Shown piece by piece: positions 40,908 to 49,525 of a DNA stretch of 64,000 bases. The notes below the pieces were generated by a model. It was not told where the DNA came from, did no database searches, and worked only from the letters and a program-made list of their open reading frames with translations. Location: NCBI GenBank assembly GCA_039806955.1, contig JBDHQI010000001.1:124001-188000 (forward strand), in the 5' to 3' direction. Source of the DNA: JADLHS01 sp039806955 (GTDB lineage Bacteria; Verrucomicrobiota; Verrucomicrobiia; Limisphaerales; JADLHS01). The position numbers and the translations under genes are program-made. Each line of letters opens with the position of its first letter. Within the stretch, counting starts at the first letter, position 1.

Positions 40908-43534
40908 GTTGCCGTTCCCTTCGTGATCTCGGTGAGCAGGCCCTCGGTTTCCTGTTCCAGCTTGAGGATGTCGGCGCTGATCTCGGCGAGGGTGCGGAGC
41001 TGGGGCGGCTGGTAGAAGTGGCGGGTGAAGCTGATTTCGTAGCCGATCTTGGTGTCGGCCTCGACGATCCAGGCACCTGCCTGCCGCGCCGCCGCCGCAT
41101 AAAGACGCCCGGCTGCATATTCCCGCTTTAACCACTGGCGTCCGAACCCTGTCTTGAGTTCGTCCTCGCGCTTCACTGCTGCCTCGCGAGTCACGAATAC
41201 CTCCCAGTGGATTGGTTCAACCGGCAGCCGTGGTCCGGTCCAACTGACTTCGCCCTTCTCGTGTTGTTGCAGGCAACGCGAAAAGTTGTCCGTCTGACCA
41301 ATGTAGAAGGAATCGTCCGAGCATTTCAGAACGTAAACGCAGAACTGGTCGGGAGCGGGGCGCGGCGCAGGCAGGTCCGGCGTGTAGGGCAGGACCTCGC
41401 GGCGGATGAAGGCTTCAATGCCGCCGGGCTCCAGCAGGGGGATCTGCTCGAAGTCGCGGAGTTCGGGGTCAGACTCGTATTCGACCACGGACGGACGGCC
41501 CGGCGGTCCGTCCCTACCTTCAAACAGGCCGCGCAGCGGGTCGGGCTGCACTTTGCCGGGTTTGTGGATTTTCTTGATGACGGGCGGAGCGGATTCATCG
41601 CGCCAGCTCACGGCGGCGATGATTTGCTTGAGGTCGGAGGCGCCGGGCTTGAGGCCGAGTTGCTTCAACGCGGCGTCCACTTTTTCCAGGAAGACGTTGT
41701 GGTCCGGGTAGAGGTCGCCGCCGAGCGTGTCGCGGAGCTTGGTGGCGGTCTCGACGAGTGTGGCGTCGCGCTGCCAGGTGGCGGGATCGAGCAGCTTCTT
41801 TTTCTTCTTTTCGGGCAGGCCGGACTTGCCGCCGCTGGTTTCGCCGTCTGCTTCGTCGTCGTCGCCTTTGCCCCAGTCTTCGAGGAGTTTTTCGAGGTCT
41901 TTGCGCACGGAGGCGAAGTTTTCAAAGAGGGCGTCGCCGAGTTCCTCGTGGAGTTTGGCGCGGATGTCTTCGTCGCCGCTGGCGTAGCGCAGGGTTTCGA
42001 TGCGTGGAAGGGTGAGCTGGCTGTGGAGGCGGAGCGGGCGCTCGACCTTCACCTTCCAGTAGCCGAAGGCGGCGTTGGGGAAGATTTTGGACTGCGGCGT
42101 TTCCTCGAAGGCGAGGAAGGTGTCGCAGATGCGCTGGATGTCCTCCGGGGCGAGTTCGCAGTTCTTCTTGCCCATGTTCTTGCGCAGCGGGCGAAACCAT
42201 TGGGTGGCGTCGATGAGCTGGACCTTGCCCCGGCGGTGCTCGGGTTTGCGATTCGTGAGCACCCAGACGTAGGTGGCGATGCCGGTGTTGTAGAACATGT
42301 TCAGGGGCAGCGCGACGATGGCCTCCAGCCAGTCGCTCTCGATGATCCAGCGGCGGATGTTGCTCTCGCCCTGACCGGCATCGCCGGTGAAGAGGGACGA
42401 GCCGTTGTGGACCTCGGCGATGCGGCTGCCGAGGGGCGTGTCGTGCTTCATCTTCGCCAGCATGTTGGCGAGGAAGAGCATCTGGCCGTCGCTGCTGCGG
42501 GTGAGGAGGGAATACTCGGGGTCGTCGGCGTGCTGGATGAGGAAGCGCGGGTCTTTGATCGCGCCCTTGCCGCCCATGCGTTCGAGGTCGGCCTTCCAGC
42601 TCTTGCCGTAGGGCGGATTGGCGAGCATGAAATCGAACTCGCGGCCGCGGAAGGCGTCGTTGGACAGGGTGCTGTGCTCCGAGCCGCCGACGATGTTGTC
42701 CGCGGCGTCGCCGTCGCCCTTCAGCAGCATGTCGGCCTTGCAGATGGCGTAGGTCTCGTCGCTGATTTCCTGGCCGTAGAGGTGGGTGGCGATCTGTTTG
42801 CCGCGCGACTTGGCGATCTGCTGGAGGGTTTCCTCGGCCACGGTGAGCATGCCGCCCGTGCCGCAGGCGCAGTCGTAGAGGAGATACGTGCCGCTCTCGA
42901 TGCGGTCGGCCACGGGCAGGAACATGAGGTTGGCCATGAGCCGGACGGCGTCGCGGGGCGTCCAGTGTTCACCGGCTTCCTCGTTGTTGTCCTCGTTGAA
43001 GCGGCGAACGAGTTCCTCGAACACCGTGCCCATGCTGTGGTTGTCGAGCGCGGGCAGATCGCCGACGGGGTGAGGGCTGAGGTTGATGTCCTTGTCGAGG
43101 AACTTCTCGATGAGCATGCCGAGGGCGTCGGCCTTGGAGAGCTTGGGGATCTGGTTGCGGAAGGCGAAGTTGTTGAGGATGTCCTGCACGTTCGGCGAGA
43201 AGCCGTCGAGGTAGGCCTCGAAGTCGTCCTTGAGCTTCTGCTGGGTGGCGCGGGATTTGAGGTCGCGCAGGAGGAAGGGCGAGGTGTTGTAGAACGCCTG
43301 ACGGGAGGCAAAACGGAGGGCGGCGTCCTGGTTGGTGATGCCCTCCTTGTCGAGGGCGACCTTCTGCTCCTGCACGGCTGCCTTGGTCGGCTCCAGCACC
43401 GCGTCGAGGCGACGCAGGACGGTCATCGGTAGGATGACGTCGCGGTATTTGCCGCGAACGTAGACATCGCGCAGGACATCGTCGGCGATGTTCCAGATGA
43501 AATTGGTGAGCGAGTTGAGTTGGGCGGAATCCAT
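40904..43534 (-). CDS. hsdM: Type I methyltransferase subunit with inserted GIY-YIG domain
   Basis: N6-adenine methyltransferase of the type I complex. The N-terminal HsdM bundle (FIWNIADDVLRDVYVRGKYR) is followed by the catalytic domain with motif I YDCACGTGG and motif IV ANPPYGKSW. The C-terminal part is conserved up to REVLPYTPD and resumes at AWIVEADTKIGYEISF. Between them lie about 95 extra residues forming a GIY-YIG nuclease-like domain (VYVLKCSDDSFYIGQT, FVTREAAVKREDELK). Another 10-residue extra piece (GRDGPPGRPS) precedes VVEYESDPELRD. Total 876 residues, all one frame. No good ribosome-binding site precedes the ATG; a 40-codon frame ends four bases upstream and may couple translation. 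Confidence 0.93.
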   Translation of the reverse strand: MDSAQLNSLTNFIWNIADDVLRDVYVRGKYRDVILPMTVLRRLDAVLEPTKAAVQEQKVALDKEGITNQDAALRFASRQAFYNTSPFLLRDLKSRATQQKLKDDFEAYLDGFSPNVQDILNNFAFRNQIPKLSKADALGMLIEKFLDKDINLSPHPVGDLPALDNHSMGTVFEELVRRFNEDNNEEAGEHWTPRDAVRLMANLMFLPVADRIESGTYLLYDCACGTGGMLTVAEETLQQIAKSRGKQIATHLYGQEISDETYAICKADMLLKGDGDAADNIVGGSEHSTLSNDAFRGREFDFMLANPPYGKSWKADLERMGGKGAIKDPRFLIQHADDPEYSLLTRSSDGQMLFLANMLAKMKHDTPLGSRIAEVHNGSSLFTGDAGQGESNIRRWIIESDWLEAIVALPLNMFYNTGIATYVWVLTNRKPEHRRGKVQLIDATQWFRPLRKNMGKKNCELAPEDIQRICDTFLAFEETPQSKIFPNAAFGYWKVKVERPLRLHSQLTLPRIETLRYASGDEDIRAKLHEELGDALFENFASVRKDLEKLLEDWGKGDDDEADGETSGGKSGLPEKKKKKLLDPATWQRDATLVETATKLRDTLGGDLYPDHNVFLEKVDAALKQLGLKPGASDLKQIIAAVSWRDESAPPVIKKIHKPGKVQPDPLRGLFEGRDGPPGRPSVVEYESDPELRDFEQIPLLEPGGIEAFIRREVLPYTPDLPAPRPAPDQFCVYVLKCSDDSFYIGQTDNFSRCLQQHEKGEVSWTGPRLPVEPIHWEVFVTREAAVKREDELKTGFGRQWLKREYAAGRLYAAAARQAGAWIVEADTKIGYEISFTRHFYQPPQLRTLAEISADILKLEQETEGLLTEITKGTAT
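41076..41376. mobile_element. GIY-YIG cassette with terminal inverted repeats inside hsdM
   Basis: The extra segment in hsdM is bounded by ACCTGCCTGCCGCG at 41076-41089 and, in complement, ACCTGCCTGCGCCGCG at 41361-41376. The inside encodes a UPF0213-type GIY-YIG domain with VYV and YIG signatures, Arg in FSRCLQQHE and a Glu-rich helix. The insertion keeps the hsdM frame open through both joints. This looks like a small mobile or self-spreading GIY-YIG unit rather than a native part of HsdM. Confidence 0.7.
41489..41513. repeat. In-frame palindrome inside hsdM
   Basis: GGACGGAC and GTCCGTCC flank a nine-base GC loop. The stretch, with adjoining GTAGG, encodes GRDGPPGRPS between the conserved GLFE and VVEYES of HsdM. 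It is typical of GGACGG-type intergenic repeats, here inside a gene. Confidence 0.6.
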
Positions 43535-43538
43535 GAAA

Positions 43539-43661
43539 TCAAAGGGGCTGGAAGCGGGTCTGGATTTTGGCGGTCATCCTTTTGCGGCGCCGGTCGAAGC
43601 AGGCAACGAGCTCCTTGTGGATGAAGCGGCGGTGGGGGCGGGTCCTGGGTGCGCGGGGCAT
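43539..43661 (-). CDS. Possible short basic leader ORF before hsdM
   Basis: 40 codons from an ATG at 43661, ending four bases before the hsdM start. Very Arg-rich (MPRAPRTRPHRRF, FDRRRKRMTAK). hsdM itself lacks a Shine-Dalgarno sequence, so re-initiation after this frame is plausible. Not homologous to anything I recognise; may be chance. Confidence 0.3.
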   Translation of the reverse strand: MPRAPRTRPHRRFIHKELVACFDRRRKRMTAKIQTRFQPL

Positions 43662-44189
43662 GAATCTATTCGGAGTTGTCGGGTGGTTTGGGGACCTCAA
43701 CGTGCTGCAAATCTCAAATTTCCGGGACGCGATACGCGGCATGGCGCTGATGATGAACAAAAAACACCTGCCAGGCCACCCGAAACAACGGACGAGGATC
43801 GCGTCGATTCCTTTGATCCGCTCGCACGGTTGCAATGCGGGTTGTCAGCGGCTTGACGCATCATGCGGCTTTGACGAGGGGGTGGTTCGATTGCAGTGAC
43901 AGTCGAGACGGCGCGGAGCAGGGCGCGGGTCGCGGGGACGCTCGCTTCATCGAGGATTCGGCACGCATGGGACGGGACGCCCCGGCCGACGCGACCCTGC
44001 AGCGGGCGGAAGTCCTGAGAGCGGAAATGGAGGGGCCGCAACTGAATGAAGAGGTGGAGGATACGGGACGGAAAGAGAGACGGAGCGCGTGGTTCGCGGT
44101 GCTGGTGGAGTTGCGTTACAAGTTCACCTGCGTGCCGGCAAGGCTGTGCTGCAGGGTGACGGACGGCCCGGCGTTGGATTGAAGTGGTC
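43662..44189. other. Intergenic region upstream of the hsd operon
   Basis: About 530 bp between the hsd operon start and the 3' end of the beta-helix gene. No supported gene; open frames on both strands show no recognisable motif. The hsd promoter is expected here. Confidence 0.5.
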
Positions 44190-45665
44190 TCAGGGTGAGA
44201 GACTAACGCGGTAGAATTGGCTTGGCCGATCCACCACATTCGAGTCGGTCGCTTCGAGCAGGCCGCCGTTGCCCGCGAGGTTGGAGGTTGCCAACGACCA
44301 GTGTGCCCCGACCAGTTCCCCGGCGCGCTGCACGTCATAGCTCAAGCCCAACAGCGTGGTGAAGGACACGGTCCAGTTTGGGCCGGAGCGCCAGAGACCG
44401 CTGATGACCGGCGGCGCGTTGGTGTTGAATTCATCGGCCCCCAGGTCCGGCGCCGCCCCGCGCGGCCGGCGCTCGCCATCAAAATCATTCGTGACGGTGA
44501 GCAGTCCGGCCGCCCGATCTATGGCATTGGTGGCTGACGCAAGGAGATGCAGATCCCCCGCCGCCGGATTCACAAACAGGGCAGGGCTGGCCGTGGACAG
44601 GTTGCCGCTCACCACGGCCGAGGCGCCATCGCGCAGATGGATGGGCGCATCGGTCAGGTTGTTCCGCGCCGCGCCGTTGCTGGAGGTCGCAAACCGGAAC
44701 TGCACCGCATAATATTCATTGTCGTTGAGCAGGATGGTGTTGTGGTCCACCTGCGTGCCCGGTGAGTTCCAGACGATAATCGCGCCGTCGGAATTGGCCC
44801 GGCGGCTCGCGCTCAGCAGGCCGGGCGTCAGATAGACAAAGTTGTTGCGGATGACTCCGCCGGTGTGTTCACGGTACGGCGTTGCCTGGTCCAGTCCGTA
44901 CGCCACGGCGCGGTCCACATTGATGAAAATGTTCCGTTCGGTCACCGTGTTTGACGAGTTTCGCCAGAACAACACAGACGGGTTCCACGGATAGGCGGTG
45001 CCGTCGGGATTGTGCAGGTTTTTGAACAGGTTGCCGCGCACCATCCAGTTCTTCGCCGCGTGGGCGCTGATGCCGTTGAAGTAACCGACGCCCGCGCCGT
45101 GGTCGTCAGGCGGACTGCCGGTGTATTCGAACCAGCAATACTCGACCACGCCGTTGTTCACGCCGAGGCCGGCGTTCACGTCGGTGGGATTGGCCTTGAT
45201 GAACTGCGATCCGGCATTGATCAATCTCACGCAATACACCCGCGGCGACTGTGCGCCCGTGTTGAAAATGATTTCATTGTCCCAGGTTTCACGAAGGGTC
45301 AGGTGGGCGATGGTCGTGTTCGTGCTGTTGGACCAGATGCCGAACGGGACGTCGCCGTGATTGGCGTTGTTCATGCCCCGGCCGACGAGCGTCACGTTGG
45401 TGCTGCCGCTGAGACCGCGGAGGGTGACATTGTGCCGCCCGTTGATGTACAGCGTGCGGGTGAGGTTGTAGGTGCCGTTGGCGAGCAGAATCGTGTCGCC
45501 GCTTTGCAAATTGTTCATGGCGGACTGCAACTCCGCCTCCGTGGACACGTTCACCACCCGGGTGCCGGTGACGGGCAATTGCGGGGCGTCCCCGGGCGAC
45601 GCGGCGTGGATCAGGCCCGCGGTCGTGACCCAGGTTATGGCCAGAAATCGTTGAATCGGTTTCAT
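44190..45665 (-). CDS. Exported right-handed beta-helix protein (pectate-lyase-like)
   Basis: 491 residues from the ATG at 45665, with a signal peptide (MKPIQRFLAITWVTTAGLIHA). The body starts with the beta-helix signature VSTEAELQSAMNNLQSGDT, then ILLANGTYNLTRTLYINGR and repeated Asn-ladder turns (NVTLRGLSGSTNVTLVGRG, FGIWSNSTNTTIAHLTLR, GVIRNNFVYLTPG). These fit polysaccharide lyase family 6 or related alginate/pectin-active proteins. Near the end lie the PDLGADEF motif of such proteins and a C-terminal region resembling immunoglobulin-like or autotransporter-linked domains. No catalytic residue set could be assigned. The frame extends upstream of 45665 but without homology. Confidence 0.8.
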   Translation of the reverse strand: MKPIQRFLAITWVTTAGLIHAASPGDAPQLPVTGTRVVNVSTEAELQSAMNNLQSGDTILLANGTYNLTRTLYINGRHNVTLRGLSGSTNVTLVGRGMNNANHGDVPFGIWSNSTNTTIAHLTLRETWDNEIIFNTGAQSPRVYCVRLINAGSQFIKANPTDVNAGLGVNNGVVEYCWFEYTGSPPDDHGAGVGYFNGISAHAAKNWMVRGNLFKNLHNPDGTAYPWNPSVLFWRNSSNTVTERNIFINVDRAVAYGLDQATPYREHTGGVIRNNFVYLTPGLLSASRRANSDGAIIVWNSPGTQVDHNTILLNDNEYYAVQFRFATSSNGAARNNLTDAPIHLRDGASAVVSGNLSTASPALFVNPAAGDLHLLASATNAIDRAAGLLTVTNDFDGERRPRGAAPDLGADEFNTNAPPVISGLWRSGPNWTVSFTTLLGLSYDVQRAGELVGAHWSLATSNLAGNGGLLEATDSNVVDRPSQFYRVSLSP

Positions 45666-46141
45666 CGTCCCTTGATGGTTGGCGTCTGCACCCATCCATT
45701 GCGCGACAATTCCCAGTGGCGAGACAAGCACAAAACTTTGGCCGGATCGCAGTTGAGCGCATCTTGATCTGCCCCCGCCACACGCTTGCCCGATCCCAAT
45801 TCCCGCTACTTCAGCAAGTTTTCCGGTGTGCAAAAGCCCGCAACGGCTCCGCTGTTCTGCGATTCCATCTGGGGGGACATCTGACCGAACGCGACCTTGG
45901 GGACCGCCATTGACCTCACGCGCGACGGGCGGAGTCATCGTCAGCGAGACACTGCATTATCGGGTAAACGCAGAACCAAACGTCGGATGCCACCAGCCAA
46001 GACAAGGGCACGAGCGACGCAGTCAAGCAGCGCAACCAGGTCGGCAGGGTACGACTTTACCCCGTACAATTGTCGCAGCAACGCAATGACGGGGTAACGG
46101 CGCACTCCTCCACAAAACTCCCCCGTATTGTTCCGGCTTAG
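45666..46141. other. Intergenic region, no gene seen
   Basis: 476 bp between the beta-helix gene start and the last gene of the AraC-linked operon. Contains no supported gene or clear repeat. It should hold the promoter of the beta-helix gene and the end of the operon transcript. Confidence 0.5.
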
Positions 46142-47236
46142 TTAGTCCAATCCTTTTCGTTTGAGAAATTGGGACATGAGGTCGGCAATCTGAAGATTGT
46201 TGAGGTCTGAGAATGGGAAATGCGTGTTGCCGTGAATGCCAATCTCCGGGAGATGAACGACGGTGACATCACCGCCCCGGCGGTTCACCGCATCCCGCCA
46301 CAGCCTGGCCATCGCCAGACGAACCCGCCAGCCGTCCTGTCCCGGATTCGCCACCGGCTGCGAGGGGATGTTATCGCCGTAATAGATGACGATGGGAATT
46401 TTCGTCAACGCCATGAACTCCGACAACGGCACGCCCACCGCTTGCAATTCGCCCCCGGCGCTGGGCATCGCGGGTGGCACTTCGTTTTCCGGGAAAATGA
46501 AACTGCTCCCGGGTTCATAGGAAACAATGGCGCGGACGTTCGAGTTTTTAACAGCGACATCCCACCCCATGCCGCCGGCGTGCGAGTGGGTGACGAGAAT
46601 GCCCGGACCGATCTTTTTGAAAAGCGCGGTGACCGCCTCGACATTCACCGCAGGATCAAGCGGGCCGGTGTCGGGGGTGGCCTGGCGGAAGTATTGGTTC
46701 AACGCTTCCGGGTCGCGGGAGAATTGTACGCCCGGAAAGAAGTCGGGCCAGATGCCAAGGCGGAATGTGCCGAACCAGTCTTGCTCATCGGGCTTCGGCG
46801 CGATCGTCAGTGGCAACGTGCTTCGGCCCGCCCGGCCCCGGCGCGGTTGGTCGAGCACGTAAACCGGGTAGCCGCGGCGCAAAAAAATGTTTTGAAATCC
46901 CTCGCGTCCATCAGGGGTCGTTTCCCAAGTCTTACCGAACTGCCCGAAGCCGTGCCAGAGCACCAGCGGTAGTTTCCTGGCTTTTACCGGGATTTGATAA
47001 AACACATACGCGTGATCACCGTGCAATGTCTGCCCGGTAGAGCTTCGCTTGATGGCGTCATAGGTGCCGGAATTGGTCATCACCGTCCCGCCGACGGCGA
47101 AGCTCCCTTGCTCCTGGATCATCAGCGGTTCGGTTTTTCTGGTCGCGTCTTGCGCCTTTATGGAAGCGGTGGCGCTGACCAGCATTGCCAGAGCGGCCAC
47201 GTTGATCTTCATCGAAAACCTTGGTAGCGATTTCAT
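46142..47236 (-). CDS. Exported alpha/beta hydrolase
   Basis: 364 residues with an N-terminal signal peptide (INVAALAMLVSATASIKA). The hydrolase core shows VLWHGFGQFGKTWE (oxyanion side), YVLDQPRRGRAG, and the nucleophile elbow VTHSHAGGMGW, with Ser in a HSHAG setting. The late His is probably in GIHGNTHFPFSDL. Members of this family act on esters or lactones. It is the last gene of a leftward run that begins with the AraC-type regulator, 10 bp after the preceding hydrolase. Substrate unknown. Confidence 0.85.
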   Translation of the reverse strand: MKSLPRFSMKINVAALAMLVSATASIKAQDATRKTEPLMIQEQGSFAVGGTVMTNSGTYDAIKRSSTGQTLHGDHAYVFYQIPVKARKLPLVLWHGFGQFGKTWETTPDGREGFQNIFLRRGYPVYVLDQPRRGRAGRSTLPLTIAPKPDEQDWFGTFRLGIWPDFFPGVQFSRDPEALNQYFRQATPDTGPLDPAVNVEAVTALFKKIGPGILVTHSHAGGMGWDVAVKNSNVRAIVSYEPGSSFIFPENEVPPAMPSAGGELQAVGVPLSEFMALTKIPIVIYYGDNIPSQPVANPGQDGWRVRLAMARLWRDAVNRRGGDVTVVHLPEIGIHGNTHFPFSDLNNLQIADLMSQFLKRKGLD

Positions 47237-47245
47237 GCTCTCTCC

Positions 47246-48304
47246 TTATTTCAAATTCCGGTCAAAGAACTCCTTCAGCTTGGCGGCGGCCGGCGTCACG
47301 AACTGGGGTTTGTGATACAGGTCAATGTGGGTGGCGCCTTGGACCTTGAACAATTCCTTGTCCTTCGTGCCAGTGGCCTTGGCGAACGCGTCCTCGGACA
47401 TATAGAGGCTGTCCGCCTTGCTTCCCGCGATCAACAGCAGTGGTTGGTTGATCAGTTCAATCTGATCGGTGGCGTCCCAGCGCATCAGGTCCAGCAGGCT
47501 GCTCGTGGTGTATTTGAACGTCGAACCCGGGTGTGCGTGGGTCTTCCAGTAATACTCATATCCCTGCCGATACAGATCGAACGGCAGCTTGGCGATCTGT
47601 TCGTCGGTCAGGTTGGCATCCCCGGAATAAAGGACTTCTCCCCCAGCCGCTTCCTGGGCACGGGCCGCGGAAGCCTGACGCAGGCGTTGCTGGATGGTGT
47701 CCAGTTGCGAATCCACATAGCCATTGCGACGGACGCGTCCAGAGTTGAACATGCTCACCGTTGCAATCGCCTTGAATCGCTTGTCGGTTTTCGCCGCAGC
47801 CAGCGAGTATCCACCGCCGCCGCAGATGCCGAGCAGCCCCAGACGCTCGGGATTAACGCCTGCGTATTGAGTGATGAAGTCCGCCGCACCGTGAATGTCC
47901 TCGATGCGGTAGGCGGGTTTGTCCACGTTGCGCGGTTTGCCGCTGCTGCCGCCCTGATACGCCGCGTCCATCGTGATCGTGACATAGCCCTGCTCGGCCA
48001 GGCGCTGGGCATACAGACCCGCGACCTGTTCCTTCACCCCGCCGTTGGGATGCGCGACGACGATCGTGGCGTGTTTCAGCTTCGGATCGTAATTCGCCGG
48101 GGTGTACACGTTGGCGGCAATCGCCAGGCCGTTGAGGTCATACTTGACCGGGTGAAGGTTGACCTTTCCCGGCTCGTTCTTTGTGATCGCACCAGCGTAG
48201 GTCAACATGAACGGGTTTTTCCTGTAGTCGTCGGCCACGGCTGGCGTGGTCGGAGCCGTGGTCATTGCGGCCAGAAGGGTCGCGGTCATCGCAGTTCGTT
48301 TCAT
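47246..48304 (-). CDS. Exported alpha/beta hydrolase (YcjY/dienelactone-hydrolase-like)
   Basis: 352 residues with a signal peptide (TAMTATLLAAMTTAPTTPA). Core motifs: TIVVAHPNGGVKEQVAGLYA, MDAAYQGGSSG, the nucleophile elbow GLLGICGGGGYSLAAA and GATHIDLYHKPQ with the catalytic His. The nucleophile position appears to be Cys (GICGGG), as in dienelactone hydrolases, instead of the usual Ser. It lies 28 bp after the Tat-exported reductase and 10 bp before the next hydrolase. Confidence 0.85.
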   Translation of the reverse strand: MKRTAMTATLLAAMTTAPTTPAVADDYRKNPFMLTYAGAITKNEPGKVNLHPVKYDLNGLAIAANVYTPANYDPKLKHATIVVAHPNGGVKEQVAGLYAQRLAEQGYVTITMDAAYQGGSSGKPRNVDKPAYRIEDIHGAADFITQYAGVNPERLGLLGICGGGGYSLAAAKTDKRFKAIATVSMFNSGRVRRNGYVDSQLDTIQQRLRQASAARAQEAAGGEVLYSGDANLTDEQIAKLPFDLYRQGYEYYWKTHAHPGSTFKYTTSSLLDLMRWDATDQIELINQPLLLIAGSKADSLYMSEDAFAKATGTKDKELFKVQGATHIDLYHKPQFVTPAAAKLKEFFDRNLK

Positions 48305-48331
48305 TTGGGTCCGCCTTTCACTTGGCTTTTG

Positions 48332-49489
48332 TTATTTGTTTGGGGGCGCTTCCACTCCGGAGAAGCCCAGCACACCTTCCGGCAGCCGCAGTCCGCGAAT
48401 CTCGATTGCGCGAACGGCGGTATTCAGTTCGACCGCTTCCGCCGGGGTGAATTGAACCGCCGCCGCCCCGGCGTTTTCCATCATGTGCTGCATTACCGTC
48501 GTTCCGGGAATCGGAACGATCCAAGGTTTCTGCGCCAGCAGCCACGCGAGCGCGATCTGAGCGGGAGTGGCCTGCTTGCGGTCCGCCCAACGCTTTATCA
48601 GATCCACCAGCTTCATGTTGTGAGCCAGTTTCTCGGGCGAGAATCTCGGGGTGGCTCCACGCAAATCGCCGGATGCGAATCGCGTGTTTGCGTCAATCCA
48701 GCCGGTGAGCAATTGGCAATCCAGAGGCCACCACGCCACAAAGCCGATTCCCAACTCTTCGCAGAGCGGTATCACCTCCGGTTCCGGATCCCGGGTTGCC
48801 ATCGAGTACTCGTTTTGAATCGCCGTCAGCGGAAGCGCCGCATGAGCGCGTCGGATCGTCTGAATGCCCGGTTCGGAAAGCCCCCAATGCAGAACCTTGC
48901 CTTGATCCATCAGTTCCTTGATCGCACCGGCAACGTCCTCAATCGGCACTTGAGGGTCAACGCGATGTTGATAGAGGAGATCAATGCGGTCGGTGCGCAG
49001 GCGCTTCAGGGAATTTTCGACCACGACCTTGATGTGCTCCGGTTTGCTGTTGAGTCCGGGGAGTGACCGCCCCGTCTCCTGATCAATGTTCCAACCAAAC
49101 TTCGATGTGATTCGGACCCTGTCGCGAAATGGCGCGATGGCCTCCCCGAGAATCCGCTCATTTTCGAACGGGCCGTACGCCTCAGCGCAATCGAAGAATG
49201 TGATTCCGCGGTCGAAGGCCGCGCGGAGAATGCTGATCATCTCCGGCCGGTACGGCACCGTCGTGTCGTACTTGCGGTGCATGTTCTGGACACCCATGCC
49301 GATGGCCGAAACCTCCAGTCTGCCGAGCCTGCGCGTGCCCGGTTTACTTGATTCCGCTTGCCCGTTCGATCGCGTCTGCGCGTCGGCTTCACTGGTCAAT
49401 GATGAAAGTGCGGCGACACCCGCTCCGGCAACAATCGTCCGCTCGATGAAACTGCGTCTATCCATGCCTTGTTGTTTGTTCGAATTCAT
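48332..49489 (-). CDS. Tat-exported aldo/keto reductase
   Basis: 385 residues. A twin-arginine signal (MDRRSFIERT, then a weakly hydrophobic stretch to SEADA) marks export in folded form. The reductase part has the full tetrad: FFDCAEAYGPF, ITSKFGW, LLYQHRVDP. The C-terminal cofactor loop is IVPIPGTTVMQHMMENAG. Export of an NADP-dependent reductase with its cofactor via Tat is known for this family. It shares long stretches with the cytoplasmic reductase at 31605-32615, so the two are paralogues. It follows the carboxylesterase by 36 bp. Confidence 0.9.
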   Translation of the reverse strand: MNSNKQQGMDRRSFIERTIVAGAGVAALSSLTSEADAQTRSNGQAESSKPGTRRLGRLEVSAIGMGVQNMHRKYDTTVPYRPEMISILRAAFDRGITFFDCAEAYGPFENERILGEAIAPFRDRVRITSKFGWNIDQETGRSLPGLNSKPEHIKVVVENSLKRLRTDRIDLLYQHRVDPQVPIEDVAGAIKELMDQGKVLHWGLSEPGIQTIRRAHAALPLTAIQNEYSMATRDPEPEVIPLCEELGIGFVAWWPLDCQLLTGWIDANTRFASGDLRGATPRFSPEKLAHNMKLVDLIKRWADRKQATPAQIALAWLLAQKPWIVPIPGTTVMQHMMENAGAAAVQFTPAEAVELNTAVRAIEIRGLRLPEGVLGFSGVEAPPNK

Positions 49490-49525
49490 TCGGCTTTCTC
49501 AACGTGCTCCGAGTGTCCCGTGATC

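Noticed and set aside
41207..43432. 741-codon open frame on the plus strand
   Set aside because: Mirror image of hsdM; Val/Gly/Glu-rich with no motif. The opposite strand encodes a complete methyltransferase.
43835..44182. 115-codon plus-strand frame upstream of the hsd operon
   Set aside because: No motif, no ribosome-binding site and no context. Kept only as intergenic sequence.
47312..49066. 584-codon plus-strand open frame
   Set aside because: Opposite the exported hydrolase and the Tat-exported reductase; composition typical of an antisense shadow.
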